Shown: positions 1-9,113, numbered from the stretch's first letter. The stretch: DNA of 64,000 nt from Treponema_B putidum (GCF_007830595.1 NZ_VLLD01000007.1), one strand, 5' to 3'. Program-made: numbers and translations. The notes: a model not told the origin generated them from the sequence alone.

Positions 1-987
1 GACAAAAATCGTTGCCAGTATTAAAATTATAAGTCCTATTTTTATTATTTTTCTTATCAGATTATTAAACATTTCAAAAATTTCTTCATAGTCTATAAAA
101 ATAATAATTTTCCACGGAAGTCCCTGTATTTTAAATACTTGAGTCCTCCATTTTTTCCCGTCCATATTTATAATTTGGGGTTCTTCTTTGATATTTTCTA
201 ACTGTGAGAAAGCCGATATGTCCGCATCTTTTAAATTTTTAAAATTTAAATCCTTATGTGCAGGGTCTGCAAGTATAATTCCGTCATCTTGAACCAGCAT
301 TGCATATCCTGTATCCCCTATTCGGATAGTACTCATAAAATTTGTAAGTTCGGTAAGATTTATATCTACTCCAAAACAGCCTATCTGTTCTCCATTTTCA
401 GCCTGTACTGTTTTGGCAAAGGTTATAACCGGAGTATAATCAGTGGAGATGTAGGCTTCGGTTACTATAGGTTTGCCGAGGTTCCCCATTGCTTGCTTAT
501 ACCAAGGTCTTGTTCGCGGATCATAGCCTCCGGGTATTGATTCCATAGAAGATGTATGAGTACCCCATTTTGTTCCTAAATAGGCTACTATAAATTCGGG
601 ATAAATTTTTATGGTTTGATTAAAAAGCAATTGAAGATCATTTTCTGCTTTACTAATATCTATATCTTTAAGAAAAACATCTCCTGTTTTATCTGTGTAA
701 TCGAATAAAGTATCATCGGCATTTTTAGATGCCGGATGTTCTGCAAGCACGCTTACTATCTTTTTGTTGGATTGCATAAAAAGATCAATTGTCCGGTTTA
801 TTATTGAAAATTCTTGCTGAATAACATGGTCAAATTTTGCAACATTCATTTTATAAATTTGTATTCCTATAATGGTACAAATAAATAGAACCAAAACGAT
901 AACTATAATTATCATTGCAGCAATAAATTTTCCTACAATCGAAAAATTTCTCTTATCTTTTTTTGTTTTCATTTGTATCTTTTCCAT
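1..987 (-). CDS. Methyl-accepting chemotaxis protein, N-terminal part (cut by window edge)
   Basis: The frame is open from an ATG at 987 down to base 1 (329 codons) with no stop, so the signalling half lies outside. It starts MEKIQMKTKK. A transmembrane helix follows at about residues 14-37, then an extracytoplasmic domain to about residue 300, then the start of a second helix (IILILATIFV) at the window edge. The sensor domain has the dCache pattern: DPRTRPWYKQA, a later Tyr/Asp-containing stretch (YISTDYTPVITFAKTV) and GCFGVDINL. The Arg-x-Trp-Tyr group resembles dCache domains that bind amino acids, so an amino-acid ligand is possible; this is family inference. The start lies 5 bases beyond the purM stop, so it may be co-transcribed with purM and purD. 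An alternative ATG lies at 972. The HAMP and methyl-accepting domains are assumed, not seen. Confidence 0.82.
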   Translation of the reverse strand, partial: MEKIQMKTKKDKRNFSIVGKFIAAMIIIVIVLVLFICTIIGIQIYKMNVAKFDHVIQQEFSIINRTIDLFMQSNKKIVSVLAEHPASKNADDTLFDYTDKTGDVFLKDIDISKAENDLQLLFNQTIKIYPEFIVAYLGTKWGTHTSSMESIPGGYDPRTRPWYKQAMGNLGKPIVTEAYISTDYTPVITFAKTVQAENGEQIGCFGVDINLTELTNFMSTIRIGDTGYAMLVQDDGIILADPAHKDLNFKNLKDADISAFSQLENIKEEPQIINMDGKKWRTQVFKIQGLPWKIIIFIDYEEIFEMFNNLIRKIIKIGLIILILATIFV

Positions 988-991
988 AAAA

Positions 992-2092
992 TCACTCTAA
1001 TATTGTTAGGGGTTTTTGGGTTTGATTGTCAGCTTTTTCCAGCTTGCCGATTATCCATGATTCTTCTCCTACAAGCTCACGGTATTTTTCGGCCATGTCT
1101 GGGGAAACTACGGCTATCATTCCAATTCCCATATTGAAGATTCTGTACATTTCGTCCCCGCTTGCACCTGTCAGTTTTTGGATAAGGGGGTAAAGGGGCG
1201 GGACGGGCCACGAGCCTTTTTTTACTTTGATAACGAGGCCTGTAGGAATAACTCTCGGGATGTTTTCGATAAAACCGCCGCCTGTGATGTGGGCGAGGGC
1301 TTTTACGATTTCGGGATGTTTTTGTAAGATCGGATAGAGTACATTAAGATAGGAGCGGTGAGGTTTTAATAGAACCTCATGTAAGGGTGCTTTTAATTCC
1401 GGATAGACGGTATTAAGATCTATACCCTTAAAGGCTGTTCTAATCAATGAGTATCCGTTTGTATGGGGACTGTCCGAGGCAAGACCTATCAGGAGGTCTC
1501 CCTCTTTTATTTCTTTTTTGGGAAGAATTTTTTCTTCATCTACTGCTCCGACAATGGTTCCGGCTATGTCGAATTCTCCTTCCATATAAACTCCGGGCAT
1601 TTCTGCAGTTTCGCCTCCTATGAGGGCGCAGCCCGATTCTTTACAAGCCTTTGCCATGCCTCCTACTATGTCGGCAATCATTTGCGGGTTTAACTTTGAA
1701 CTTGCAACATAGTCCAAAAAGAAAAGGGGTTTTGCCCCTTGAACGAGGATGTCATCAATGCAGTGGTTTACTATGTCTTGGCCTATTGTTGTGTAGATAC
1801 CGGCCTCGGCTGCTATTTTTACTTTTGTTCCGACTCCGTCCGTAGAACCTACAAGAACGGGTTTTTTCATTTTAAAAAGCTCTTCGGTTCCGAAAAGCCC
1901 CCCGAAGGTGCCTACATCCGAAAGAACGGATTTATTAAAGGTTGACTTAACCGCTGCACTCATTAAGCGGACGGCCTCATTTCCTGCATCAATGTTTACG
2001 CCTGAGGCGCTGTATACCGAGCTTCTATCATTGGATAGCTCTTGGCTTTTGTCATTGGATAGCTCTTTGTTTTTATTTTTTGTTTCGTTCAT
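992..2092 (-). CDS. purM: Phosphoribosylformylglycinamidine cyclo-ligase (AIR synthetase)
   Basis: PurM closes the imidazole ring of FGAM to give AIR with ATP, the fifth step of de novo purine synthesis, in the cytoplasm. The protein (366 residues) shows the family marks: YSASGVNIDAGNEAV near the start, STDGVGTKVKIA for phosphate binding, GQDIVNHCIDDILVQGA, ALIGGETAEMPG and AHITGGGFIENIPR. Length is slightly above the usual 340-350 because of an N-terminal extension with a duplicated ELSND unit encoded by a 24-base tandem repeat. It lies just downstream of purD on the same strand and just upstream of the chemotaxis receptor. The start could be internal if the repeated extension is untranslated. 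Confidence 0.95.
   Translation of the reverse strand: MNETKNKNKELSNDKSQELSNDRSSVYSASGVNIDAGNEAVRLMSAAVKSTFNKSVLSDVGTFGGLFGTEELFKMKKPVLVGSTDGVGTKVKIAAEAGIYTTIGQDIVNHCIDDILVQGAKPLFFLDYVASSKLNPQMIADIVGGMAKACKESGCALIGGETAEMPGVYMEGEFDIAGTIVGAVDEEKILPKKEIKEGDLLIGLASDSPHTNGYSLIRTAFKGIDLNTVYPELKAPLHEVLLKPHRSYLNVLYPILQKHPEIVKALAHITGGGFIENIPRVIPTGLVIKVKKGSWPVPPLYPLIQKLTGASGDEMYRIFNMGIGMIAVVSPDMAEKYRELVGEESWIIGKLEKADNQTQKPLTILE
2028..2067. repeat. 24-base tandem duplication in the 5' end of purM
   Basis: A 16-base core (2028-2043) recurs exactly 24 bases later (2052-2067). It encodes two consecutive copies of ELSND plus three residues ahead of the conserved PurM fold. The unit is a multiple of three, so the frame is kept. 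Confidence 0.75.
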
Positions 2093-2130
2093 TTTATTTC
2101 TTCCTTTTTATTTTATATTTAAATAAATGT

Positions 2131-3444
2131 TTATTTAAGTTTGTTTAGATGTTCCAGTCCGCGTTTTGCAATGTCCTTTCTGTATTGTACTCCGGGAAAG
2201 TTTATGGTTTTTATTTTTGCATAGATATTATCCATAGCTTTTTGTAAGCTCTTATCATTTGAGCTTATACAAAGAACCCTTCCGCCTGATGCGAAAATTT
2301 TGGAGTCTTTAAGAGTTGTGCCTGCATGTATTACGCTCATCTCAGTGGAACCTTCCAATTCCGAAGCGGACAATTCTACCGGTTTTGATGAAGAAAGAGG
2401 ATAGCCTTCACTTGCAAGCACGACAGTTGCTGCATAGCCTTTCTTCCATTTAGGCATAGCTTTGTCCAGCCTTCCTTCTGCGCAAGAGCTCATGGTTAGG
2501 GCAAGGTCTCCGTCAAAAAGCTGCATTAAGACTTGGGTTTCGGGATCTCCGAAGCGGCAATTATATTCAAGCACTTTAGGGGCAAAACCTTTGCCTTCCT
2601 TTATGAGCATGAGGCCTGCATATAGAACCCCGATGTAGGGTGTGCCTCTTTTTTTCATTTCTTTTATAATGGGAAGAATCGTAAGAGCTGCATATTTTTC
2701 GGCTTCTTTGTAGGAGCAGATTGGGGTAGGGGCGTAGGCTCCCATCCCTCCGGTGTTGGGGCCTTCATCATTGTCTTTTAGGCGCTTGTGATCCTGTGAA
2801 GGCGGCATTACGGCTATTTTTTCTCCGTCCGAAAAGGCAAGTATTGAAACCTCTTCCCCTTCAAGGCGTTCTTCTATAACAACCTTGTCTCCTGATGTTC
2901 CGAATTGTTTTTTGATCATTATATTTTTAAGTTCGGCTATGCCTTCCTCTTTTGAGTCAGGCAGGATAACGCCTTTTCCAGCCGCAAGGCCGTCAGCCTT
3001 TATTACAAAGGGGTAATCCAAATTTTCAATATATTTTTTTGCTTTTTGAAAATCGGTAAAAGAAGAATATTTTGCCGTGGGAATGGAAAGAAGGCTCATC
3101 ATCTCTTTGGAAAAATCTTTGGATGCCTCCAATCGGGCACAAGCCTTTGACGGCCCGAAAAATGCTATTTTTTTGTTTTGAGCTTTTGCTTTTTCTTTTA
3201 TCAGGTCTTCAAGGCCTAGACATAAAGGAACCTCTGGGCCTGCAATTACAAGGTCTATTGAGGCAGAAAGAGTAAAATCGGCAAGCCCTTCGATGTCGTC
3301 GGCCTTTATGGGCACGTTTTCACCCAAGAAAGCCGTGCCTCCGTTTCCGGGAGCTATAAAAAGTTTACCGAGAGAAGGAGATTCTTTTAGCTTTAAGGCT
3401 ATTGCATGTTCCCTTCCGCCTGATCCGACAAGCAGTATGTTCAT
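2131..3444 (-). CDS. purD: Phosphoribosylamine-glycine ligase (GAR synthetase)
   Basis: PurD joins glycine to phosphoribosylamine using ATP, the second step of purine synthesis. The start is placed at the ATG at 3444 (MNILLVGSGGREHAIALK), because a GGAGG ribosome site sits just before it and the family begins there; the frame extends further upstream without support. The 437 residues match the usual length of about 420-430. Visible marks are GSGGREHA, VIAGPEVPL, the ATP-grasp segment DGLAAGKGV, DHKRLKDNDEGPNTGGMGAY and LEYNCRFGDPETQ. It is followed 38 bases later by purM on the same strand, so the two are probably one transcript. Confidence 0.95.
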   Translation of the reverse strand: MNILLVGSGGREHAIALKLKESPSLGKLFIAPGNGGTAFLGENVPIKADDIEGLADFTLSASIDLVIAGPEVPLCLGLEDLIKEKAKAQNKKIAFFGPSKACARLEASKDFSKEMMSLLSIPTAKYSSFTDFQKAKKYIENLDYPFVIKADGLAAGKGVILPDSKEEGIAELKNIMIKKQFGTSGDKVVIEERLEGEEVSILAFSDGEKIAVMPPSQDHKRLKDNDEGPNTGGMGAYAPTPICSYKEAEKYAALTILPIIKEMKKRGTPYIGVLYAGLMLIKEGKGFAPKVLEYNCRFGDPETQVLMQLFDGDLALTMSSCAEGRLDKAMPKWKKGYAATVVLASEGYPLSSSKPVELSASELEGSTEMSVIHAGTTLKDSKIFASGGRVLCISSNDKSLQKAMDNIYAKIKTINFPGVQYRKDIAKRGLEHLNKLK

Positions 3445-3495
3445 CTTTTCCTCCATAAGTAAGGTACTGATGTTTTGTTCAAGTATATCAAAATA

Positions 3496-3518
3496 GGGAG
3501 GGAGGGACAAGGGGAGGG
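3496..3518 (+). other. Putative G-quadruplex motif upstream of purD
   Basis: Five G-runs of three or four, separated by 1-4 bases, lie between the stop of the DpnI-like gene and the start of purD. The pattern fits the usual G3N1-7 rule. It stands on the non-coding strand for purD and is conspicuous in this AT-rich sequence. Function is unknown. Confidence 0.5.
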
Positions 3519-3522
3519 AGAT

Positions 3523-4290
3523 TTATAATTTTTTGTACTTTCCTTCTCCTAAAAATTTGATAAATCCCTTGTCTCTTAAATATTGGAGTTGTTGTCTTAT
3601 CTTGTCTTTGATAAAATTATTTTCAGGATGTTTTAATTTCAACTCATTTTCAAAGGCGTATATTTGGTTTAAAGAAAACTCTTCTGCGCTTATTTTTTCT
3701 ATACAAGCTATGATATCAAGCAGCCAGCCTCGCGATTCAATATTGGTCTTTTTTAGGGATTTTATTTTTGCATATTTGTTTATTATTTCTTTCGGATCTG
3801 TTTCGATTTTGTCTTTTATTATAAATAATTTTCCTGCATCAGGAATTCTCGAAATATCTATATTGCATCCTACCCATCCGGCTCGTTTTGCCGTATTTGA
3901 TAGAGGTTTTCTCTTTAAAATAATAGATGGAGTAAAAAAATGATTTGGTATCAAAATGAAATTTGATACCTCGTAGTCCTTATAGGTTAGAAAAAGAAAG
4001 TTAGGATTTTTTGAAGATGTAATTCTTTCAATCATTGTTTTATAGGCACCATCCATAATTATATTCGGTAATTTTCCGGAGATGCTTTTTTTACTTTTTA
4101 GCTCAAAATCCGATTTACAGTTTTTACAGAAAAAATCTCCTGCCGGATAGTTATTTGGATATGCCTCAATTTTAAATTTACCGCAAATCGGGCAATTAAA
4201 GTTTTTTAGTACCCAATCCTCGGTTAAAACTCTCACTATCTGAGATTTATTGTGGTATTTTTTTATTAAAGAAATATCAAATTGGTACAT
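3523..4290 (-). CDS. DpnI-type methyl-directed restriction endonuclease
   Basis: DpnI cleaves GATC only when the adenine is methylated. The 255-residue product, from the ATG at 4290, matches DpnI's length (about 254) and resembles it throughout. It has an N-terminal PD-(D/E)XK domain with D52, E63 and K65 in the pattern GDFFCKNCKSDFELKSKK. A zinc site is formed by C33, C36, C55 and C58. DGAYKTMIERI, TAKRAGWVGCNID and SRGWLLDII follow, and then a C-terminal winged-helix domain ending in KDKIRQQLQYLRDKGFIKF. Upstream in-frame ATGs exist (4323, 4299), but the length match favours 4290. No methyltransferase is adjacent, as expected for an enzyme that needs an unmethylated host. It should cleave Dam-methylated incoming DNA; activity is inferred from the intact catalytic residues. 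Confidence 0.93.
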   Translation of the reverse strand: MYQFDISLIKKYHNKSQIVRVLTEDWVLKNFNCPICGKFKIEAYPNNYPAGDFFCKNCKSDFELKSKKSISGKLPNIIMDGAYKTMIERITSSKNPNFLFLTYKDYEVSNFILIPNHFFTPSIILKRKPLSNTAKRAGWVGCNIDISRIPDAGKLFIIKDKIETDPKEIINKYAKIKSLKKTNIESRGWLLDIIACIEKISAEEFSLNQIYAFENELKLKHPENNFIKDKIRQQLQYLRDKGFIKFLGEGKYKKL

Positions 4291-4335
4291 TATAATCATC
4301 CCAAATAATTTTCTACTAATCAAGTAATTTTTAAT

Positions 4336-5028
4336 TTAATCCTTATCAAAAATATCCTTTACGGTTTCTTTTTGAGCCTTTTCTTTTGCCTTTTCGTAGT
4401 CGCCTTTAAAAATAAATAAAATGGAACCTAAGTCAAAACCTATATCACAAAAGAAAAAAGGTTTATTATCGGTGTATCTAAATCCTGTCCTTGTACTTAA
4501 AAGTTTTGATTTTAAAGGATATTTTCTTCCTGCAAACGGATATATTTCTTTTGTAATTGCAAACTCCAAGCCTGCATTTATTTGAAACCTTGAGATTATG
4601 ACAGGATCGGCGGCATGAATACTCGTAAAAAGATTTAGTTCAAAAGTATCGGATATAAAATTTAAAGTATTGAAGCTTAATTCTGCATTTATAAAAGACA
4701 TAATAAATAGTCCGTGTTTTAAAAAAGCTAATCTTTGGTCGGCAGCACTGTTGATGGTTTCTATTTCTTTATTGCTGGCTTTTATATCCATATAAAAAGG
4801 ACTCAAGGATAAATTAAATCCCGAATCCAAGTCTTTAAAATAAAACTTAAATGCGGAAATATTTATGTCTCCTGCAGCCTTAGGTTTTTGTGCTTGGAAG
4901 ATGCCTCCAAGTTTTGCATCTCCCAAGGACCAATAAGAATTGAGGTCAAACCCATAAACGTAGAAGGATAGTACCGCTAAAAATAAAACGAAGACCATTT
5001 TTTTTAGATAATTTCTAAATGGAATCAT
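4336..5028 (-). CDS. Exported protein of unknown function, possible outer-membrane protein
   Basis: I do not recognise this 230-residue protein. It begins with a basic stretch and a hydrophobic core (MVFVLFLAVLSFYVYG) typical of a Sec signal peptide. The mature part is rich in alternating hydrophobic and aromatic residues (for example FKFYFKDLDSGFNLSLS), which would suit beta strands of a small barrel. The C-terminal end is charged and Lys-rich. A GGAG ribosome site precedes the ATG. It sits between the OsmC-like gene and the DpnI-like gene, all on the minus strand. The location call is inference. Confidence 0.7.
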   Translation of the reverse strand: MIPFRNYLKKMVFVLFLAVLSFYVYGFDLNSYWSLGDAKLGGIFQAQKPKAAGDINISAFKFYFKDLDSGFNLSLSPFYMDIKASNKEIETINSAADQRLAFLKHGLFIMSFINAELSFNTLNFISDTFELNLFTSIHAADPVIISRFQINAGLEFAITKEIYPFAGRKYPLKSKLLSTRTGFRYTDNKPFFFCDIGFDLGSILFIFKGDYEKAKEKAQKETVKDIFDKD

Positions 5029-5049
5029 CTTTCTTTCTCCAAAGGTAAA

Positions 5050-5478
5050 CTATTTTATTATAATTTCACTTGTACATGGTACTTGATTAATAATAGTATT
5101 CCTTACAGGACAACGAAGTTCAATATATTCTATAAACTTTTTGATCTCTTCTTCCGTATTATCTGAGAATACGGTAACTTTAGTATGAATGCTTTTAAAA
5201 ATCAAGGGTAGGCAATTATTTACTTTTTCCAGTGCTCCTATATCACCTTCTATTTCAAAAACTATATCTTTAAGATTAATACCGAATTGTTCAGCAAAAA
5301 TCCAAGCATTTATACATTTGCATGCTCCGAGAGATGATAGAAGTGCTTCAACAGGATTCATGGCTAAGTCCGTTCCTCCCGCTTTTATTGGTTCATCCAG
5401 CAGCATAGTGTGATTGCCTGATTCGCATTTCATTCTGAATTTTTCCTCTCTTCTTACTTTCGCTTTAAATGTTGACAT
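5050..5478 (-). CDS. OsmC/Ohr-family protein
   Basis: OsmC-like proteins are small thiol peroxidases or related proteins that act on organic hydroperoxides in the cytoplasm. The 142-residue product has the family layout: a beta-rich N-terminus, MNPVEALLSSLGACKCINA around residues 41-59 with the first Cys, and ELRCPVRNTIINQ near residues 120-132 with the second conserved Cys. The pattern is closer to the YhfA/OsmC-like group than to Ohr itself. A clear GGAGG site precedes the ATG. It follows the ABC transporter genes closely and may be read through from them. The substrate is not deducible. Confidence 0.88.
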   Translation of the reverse strand: MSTFKAKVRREEKFRMKCESGNHTMLLDEPIKAGGTDLAMNPVEALLSSLGACKCINAWIFAEQFGINLKDIVFEIEGDIGALEKVNNCLPLIFKSIHTKVTVFSDNTEEEIKKFIEYIELRCPVRNTIINQVPCTSEIIIK

Positions 5479-5501
5479 AAAACCTCCATAAATATAAATA
5501 T

Positions 5502-6473
5502 TTAATCAGGATAAAAACAGGCGCATAAATGATCATTGGCCAGTGTTTTTAATTCCGGAATTTCCTCTCTGCATCTTTGAGTAACTTTTGGACATCGTGT
5601 ATTAAAGCAACATCCTTTTGGCGGATCATATGGATTGGGAATATCCCCTTTTAAAATAATTCTATTTTTTCTAACTTCCATACTTGCAATAGGAACAGCA
5701 GATAAAAGAGCTTTAGTATATGGGTGAAAAGCATTTTTAAATAATTCGTCTCGTTCTGCCAATTCAATAACATTTCCAAGATACATAACTGCTATTCTAT
5801 CACTTATATGATTTACTACACTTAAATCATGAGATATGAAAATATATGTTAATCCCTTTTCTTCTTTAAGTTTTTTCATTAAATTTAAAACCTGAGCTCT
5901 GACTGAAACATCTAATGCCGAAACAGGTTCGTCACAAATCACCAGTTCAGGATTCATTATTAAAGAGCGGGCAATTACAATTCTTTGCCTCTGGCCTCCT
6001 GAAAATTCATGAGGGAATCGATTTAAATATTGTGCCCGAAGGCCTACTTCTTCTAGAATTTCTATAACTTTATTTCGTCTGTATTTTTTATCCCCATCCT
6101 TAAAAACATTTAGGGGGGCTGTAATAATATCACCGACAGTCATTCGCGGATTCAGTGAGCTGTATACATCTTGAAATATAATTTGCATTTTTTTTCTCAA
6201 CTCAAACATCTGTTTATTATTATATTTTAAAATATCATCGCCCCTATATAATATTTTTCCGCTTGTTGCAGGTAGTAAACGCAGTATTGTTCTACCTAAT
6301 GTACTTTTGCCGCAACCTGATTCTCCAACCAAACCAAGTACTTCTTTGGGTCTGACTTTTATGTTTACATTGTTTACAGCCTTTACTGATTTAGGTTTCC
6401 AATTAAAAAGGCTCCTTGATTCAGAGAAGTGTTTATTTAAATTTACTGTTTCCAGCAGGTATTCAGAGCTCAT
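5502..6473 (-). CDS. oppF: Peptide ABC transporter ATPase, OppF/DppF type
   Basis: One of two ATPases powering uptake through the OppB-OppC channel at the inner membrane. The 323 residues include Walker A GESGCGKST near residue 52, the Q-loop, signature FSGGQRQRIVIARSL, Walker B LVICDEPVSALD and the H-loop FISHDLSVV. The C-terminal oligopeptide extension follows, with Cys-rich KGCCFNTRCP and a later C-x3-E pattern typical of the iron-sulphur-like motif in this subfamily. Its start overlaps the end of oppD by 11 bases, indicating translational coupling. Opp versus Dpp cannot be settled from sequence alone. Confidence 0.93.
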   Translation of the reverse strand: MSSEYLLETVNLNKHFSESRSLFNWKPKSVKAVNNVNIKVRPKEVLGLVGESGCGKSTLGRTILRLLPATSGKILYRGDDILKYNNKQMFELRKKMQIIFQDVYSSLNPRMTVGDIITAPLNVFKDGDKKYRRNKVIEILEEVGLRAQYLNRFPHEFSGGQRQRIVIARSLIMNPELVICDEPVSALDVSVRAQVLNLMKKLKEEKGLTYIFISHDLSVVNHISDRIAVMYLGNVIELAERDELFKNAFHPYTKALLSAVPIASMEVRKNRIILKGDIPNPYDPPKGCCFNTRCPKVTQRCREEIPELKTLANDHLCACFYPD

Positions 6474-7449
6474 TTTTATCCTCTTTTAAATTGCTGTACA
6501 AAAAACATTTTACCCAACCATCTTCAAGATTATATTCTTTAGGCTCTCTGTTTTTACAGATTTCCATTCTATTTTTACATCTCGGGTAAAATCGGCATCC
6601 TTTAGGCATATTCCCCGGTGTTGGCACAATCCCTTCAATTGACGGCAAAAAATCAATATGTTTGTCCACAGGAGGTATTGATTTTAGCAATCCCATGGTA
6701 TAAGGATGTTTTGGGCAGTTAAAAACTTTTTCCACAGTATTATATTCAACTGCATGTCCCGCATACAATACAAGCACCTTATCAGCCATTTCTGCTACAA
6801 CACCAAGATCATGTGTAATAAAAACAATGGCTGTTCCTCTTTCTTTTCTTAGTGTTCTCATCAAATCAAGTATTTGAGCTTGTATAGTAACATCTAGAGC
6901 CGTAGTCGGTTCATCAGCAATCAAAAGTTTTGGCTGACAGGCTAAGGCCATTGCAATCATTACCCTTTGGCGCATACCTCCGGACAATTGATGCGGATAT
7001 TCATCTAATCTTTTTTCCGGATTTGGAATCCCCACATCTTTTAACATTTTGAGAGCCTCAGTCCTGGCAGCCTTTCTTTTCATTCCCTTATGTATTATAT
7101 ATGGTTCTATTAACTGTGACGCAACAGTTTTTGTTGGATTTAGTGAGGACATAGGATCTTGAAAAATCATGGAAATATTATTTCCTCTGACTTCACACAT
7201 TTCATCTTCGGTGAGAGCTGTCAGCTCTTGTCCGTCCATGATAATATGCCCTCCTGATATTTCCCCGTTGATTGATAATAATTGTAAAATCGACATTGCG
7301 ATAGTACTTTTCCCGCATCCGGATTCCCCAACAACACAAAGGATTTCCCCATTTTGAACATCGAATGAAACTCTATCAACAATTGTAGTATATCCTGTTT
7401 TTCCTGCAAATCTTACAGTTAATTCTTTTACGGATAAAAGTTTTGGCAT
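6463..7449 (-). CDS. oppD: Peptide ABC transporter ATPase, OppD/DppD type
   Basis: Partner ATPase of OppF. The 328-residue protein shows Walker A GESGCGKST, FQDPMSSLNP, the signature LSGGMRQRVMIAMAL, Walker B LLIADEPTTALD, FITHDLGVV, and the C-terminal peptide-transporter extension with PKGCRFYPRCKNRMEIC. An AAGGA ribosome site lies just upstream. The gene is separated from the binding-protein gene by about 50 bases holding a strong hairpin, so its expression relative to the binding protein is probably reduced. Confidence 0.93.
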   Translation of the reverse strand: MPKLLSVKELTVRFAGKTGYTTIVDRVSFDVQNGEILCVVGESGCGKSTIAMSILQLLSINGEISGGHIIMDGQELTALTEDEMCEVRGNNISMIFQDPMSSLNPTKTVASQLIEPYIIHKGMKRKAARTEALKMLKDVGIPNPEKRLDEYPHQLSGGMRQRVMIAMALACQPKLLIADEPTTALDVTIQAQILDLMRTLRKERGTAIVFITHDLGVVAEMADKVLVLYAGHAVEYNTVEKVFNCPKHPYTMGLLKSIPPVDKHIDFLPSIEGIVPTPGNMPKGCRFYPRCKNRMEICKNREPKEYNLEDGWVKCFLYSNLKEDKNEL

Positions 7450-7464
7450 TTGTTTCCTTTTGTT

Positions 7465-7495
7465 GAAGTAACAGACTTTTTAAGTCTGTTACTTC
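7465..7495 (-). terminator. Intra-operon hairpin between oppA and oppD
   Basis: Perfect 14-base arms (7465-7478 and 7482-7495) with a 3-base loop. There is no U-run in the minus-strand reading direction, so it more likely protects the upstream mRNA (binding protein) from exonucleases or attenuates than fully terminates. Such hairpins are common after solute-binding-protein genes. Confidence 0.7.
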
Positions 7496-7501
7496 ATAAT
7501 A

Positions 7502-9097
7502 TTATTTTACTTTCCACGTCCAAATTTTCCAGTTAAGATTGGAAAAGTCTTCAATGATAACATTATCCAGTTTTGGATTATAACCTACCAGACTATTTTT
7601 TGTAAACAAATAAGCAATAGCGGACTCATCTTTAACAGCTTCTTGATACTTATCGAAAATAATCTTTCTTTCATTAAAATCAAGCTTATCATTTCCTTCA
7701 TCAATTAAATCGCTGAGCCTTGTGTCCTTAATATGTGAAAAGTTTACTGCACTATCTGTCGCAATCATTTCCCGGCTTTCTCCGGGGTCCATTGATCCTC
7801 CGGATCCTATTGTTCCAAAATCATGACTACCTTTTCTCATGTCAGCCATTAGTTTTGAAAAGTCCGCTTGAATGATTTCTACTTTTAAACCAATTGCTTC
7901 TAAGTCCTGAATAATTAAAGCAGCTAACCGTTGATTATCTCCTCCCGCTGAAGTATAGAATTTTAATGTTGTATCAAACGGAAAATTTTCTTGGATCAAA
8001 ATTTGCTTTGCTTTTTCTTTATCAAACCAAATACTTACCTTTTCGTTGTAATATGGACTAAGAGGTGAAATAGGTGTTACAATCGGCACAGCTTGTCCCT
8101 GATAAAGAGAATTAACATATATTCCTCTGTTTAGAGCCATATTTATTGCTTGCCGTACAGGTTTTGTCATATATGGCTTTTGGATGTTGATAATGAGCAT
8201 AGTATAGTTTGTTGTGGGAACTGACGTGGTGTTGATGTTTTTATCTTCTACGGCTGCACTCCAATCTTGTAATGGAATAGAACCTAATACATTTATATCT
8301 ACATCTTTACTCATCAAGTTAGCCAGTAAACTTGTAGTATCTACAACTCTTATAACCAAACGTTCAATATCAGGCGTTCCTTGGAAGTAGTTTTCATTTC
8401 TGACTAACTCCATTCTTTCTCCGCTGATTTCGCTTTCATATTTAAATGGCCCTGTTCCTATTGCTTTCGCCCATAATTCAGGTGCATTTATTTCTTGCGG
8501 GGTTTTCCCTTCAAAAATGTGTTTTGGAATAATAAATACTGTATCTAAGTCATTCATAACACTTCCGAAATACATGGGCTTTTTAAATTCAAATGTAACT
8601 TCATAATCACTATTTGCAAATACTGCTATGGATTTATCCGAAATTTGAACACCTGATGAATCAACTCCTTTAATGTATTGCAAATGATATCGGCTCAGTG
8701 CATCGACTTCAGAGTTAGAATACATTTGGAAACTGAAAACAACATCTGCGGCAGTAAAGGGTGTTCCATCGTGCCACTTTACATTTTCTTGCAACTTAAA
8801 AGTTATTGCAGAACTGTCTGCATTCAATTTCCAACTTTTTGCCAATCGAGGTTCATAATCACCATTTGCCTTTGACATAAACAATCTATCATAGATTTGA
8901 TCATAAACAAATCTACTGTAATTGCTGTTTGTATTAAGCGGCATCATTGAATCCCATGGCTTTGCAATAGCTACAGAAACAATTTTTTTTGTCTGTACAT
9001 CTGCAGTTTCAGAGTTTCCGCATGCAGATAAAATAATTGCGATTATGAATAACGCAACATACATAATCCATCTCATTTTCTTGATTTCTTTTTTCAT
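7502..9097 (-). CDS. oppA: Extracellular solute-binding lipoprotein, family 5 (peptide-binding)
   Basis: Captures peptides (or nickel-like ligands in some relatives) for the ABC transporter. It has 531 residues. The N-terminus has a basic start, a hydrophobic core and a lipobox LSAC, giving a lipid anchor at the inner-membrane periplasmic face. The SBP_bac_5 pattern is clear: the YDRLF region, AKSWKLNADSSAITFKLQ, VKWHDGTPFTAADVVFS, YTMLIINIQKP and VRQAINMALNR. An AAGGAAGG site precedes the ATG. It sits between the permease and ATPase genes in the order B-C-A-D-F. The ligand cannot be read from the sequence. Confidence 0.92.
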   Translation of the reverse strand: MKKEIKKMRWIMYVALFIIAIILSACGNSETADVQTKKIVSVAIAKPWDSMMPLNTNSNYSRFVYDQIYDRLFMSKANGDYEPRLAKSWKLNADSSAITFKLQENVKWHDGTPFTAADVVFSFQMYSNSEVDALSRYHLQYIKGVDSSGVQISDKSIAVFANSDYEVTFEFKKPMYFGSVMNDLDTVFIIPKHIFEGKTPQEINAPELWAKAIGTGPFKYESEISGERMELVRNENYFQGTPDIERLVIRVVDTTSLLANLMSKDVDINVLGSIPLQDWSAAVEDKNINTTSVPTTNYTMLIINIQKPYMTKPVRQAINMALNRGIYVNSLYQGQAVPIVTPISPLSPYYNEKVSIWFDKEKAKQILIQENFPFDTTLKFYTSAGGDNQRLAALIIQDLEAIGLKVEIIQADFSKLMADMRKGSHDFGTIGSGGSMDPGESREMIATDSAVNFSHIKDTRLSDLIDEGNDKLDFNERKIIFDKYQEAVKDESAIAYLFTKNSLVGYNPKLDNVIIEDFSNLNWKIWTWKVK

Positions 9098-9113
9098 TTT
9101 GAAACCTTCCTTT

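Noticed and set aside
992..3510. Purine-responsive riboswitch ahead of purD or purL
   Set aside because: No conserved three-way junction or purine aptamer pattern could be recognised in either leader.
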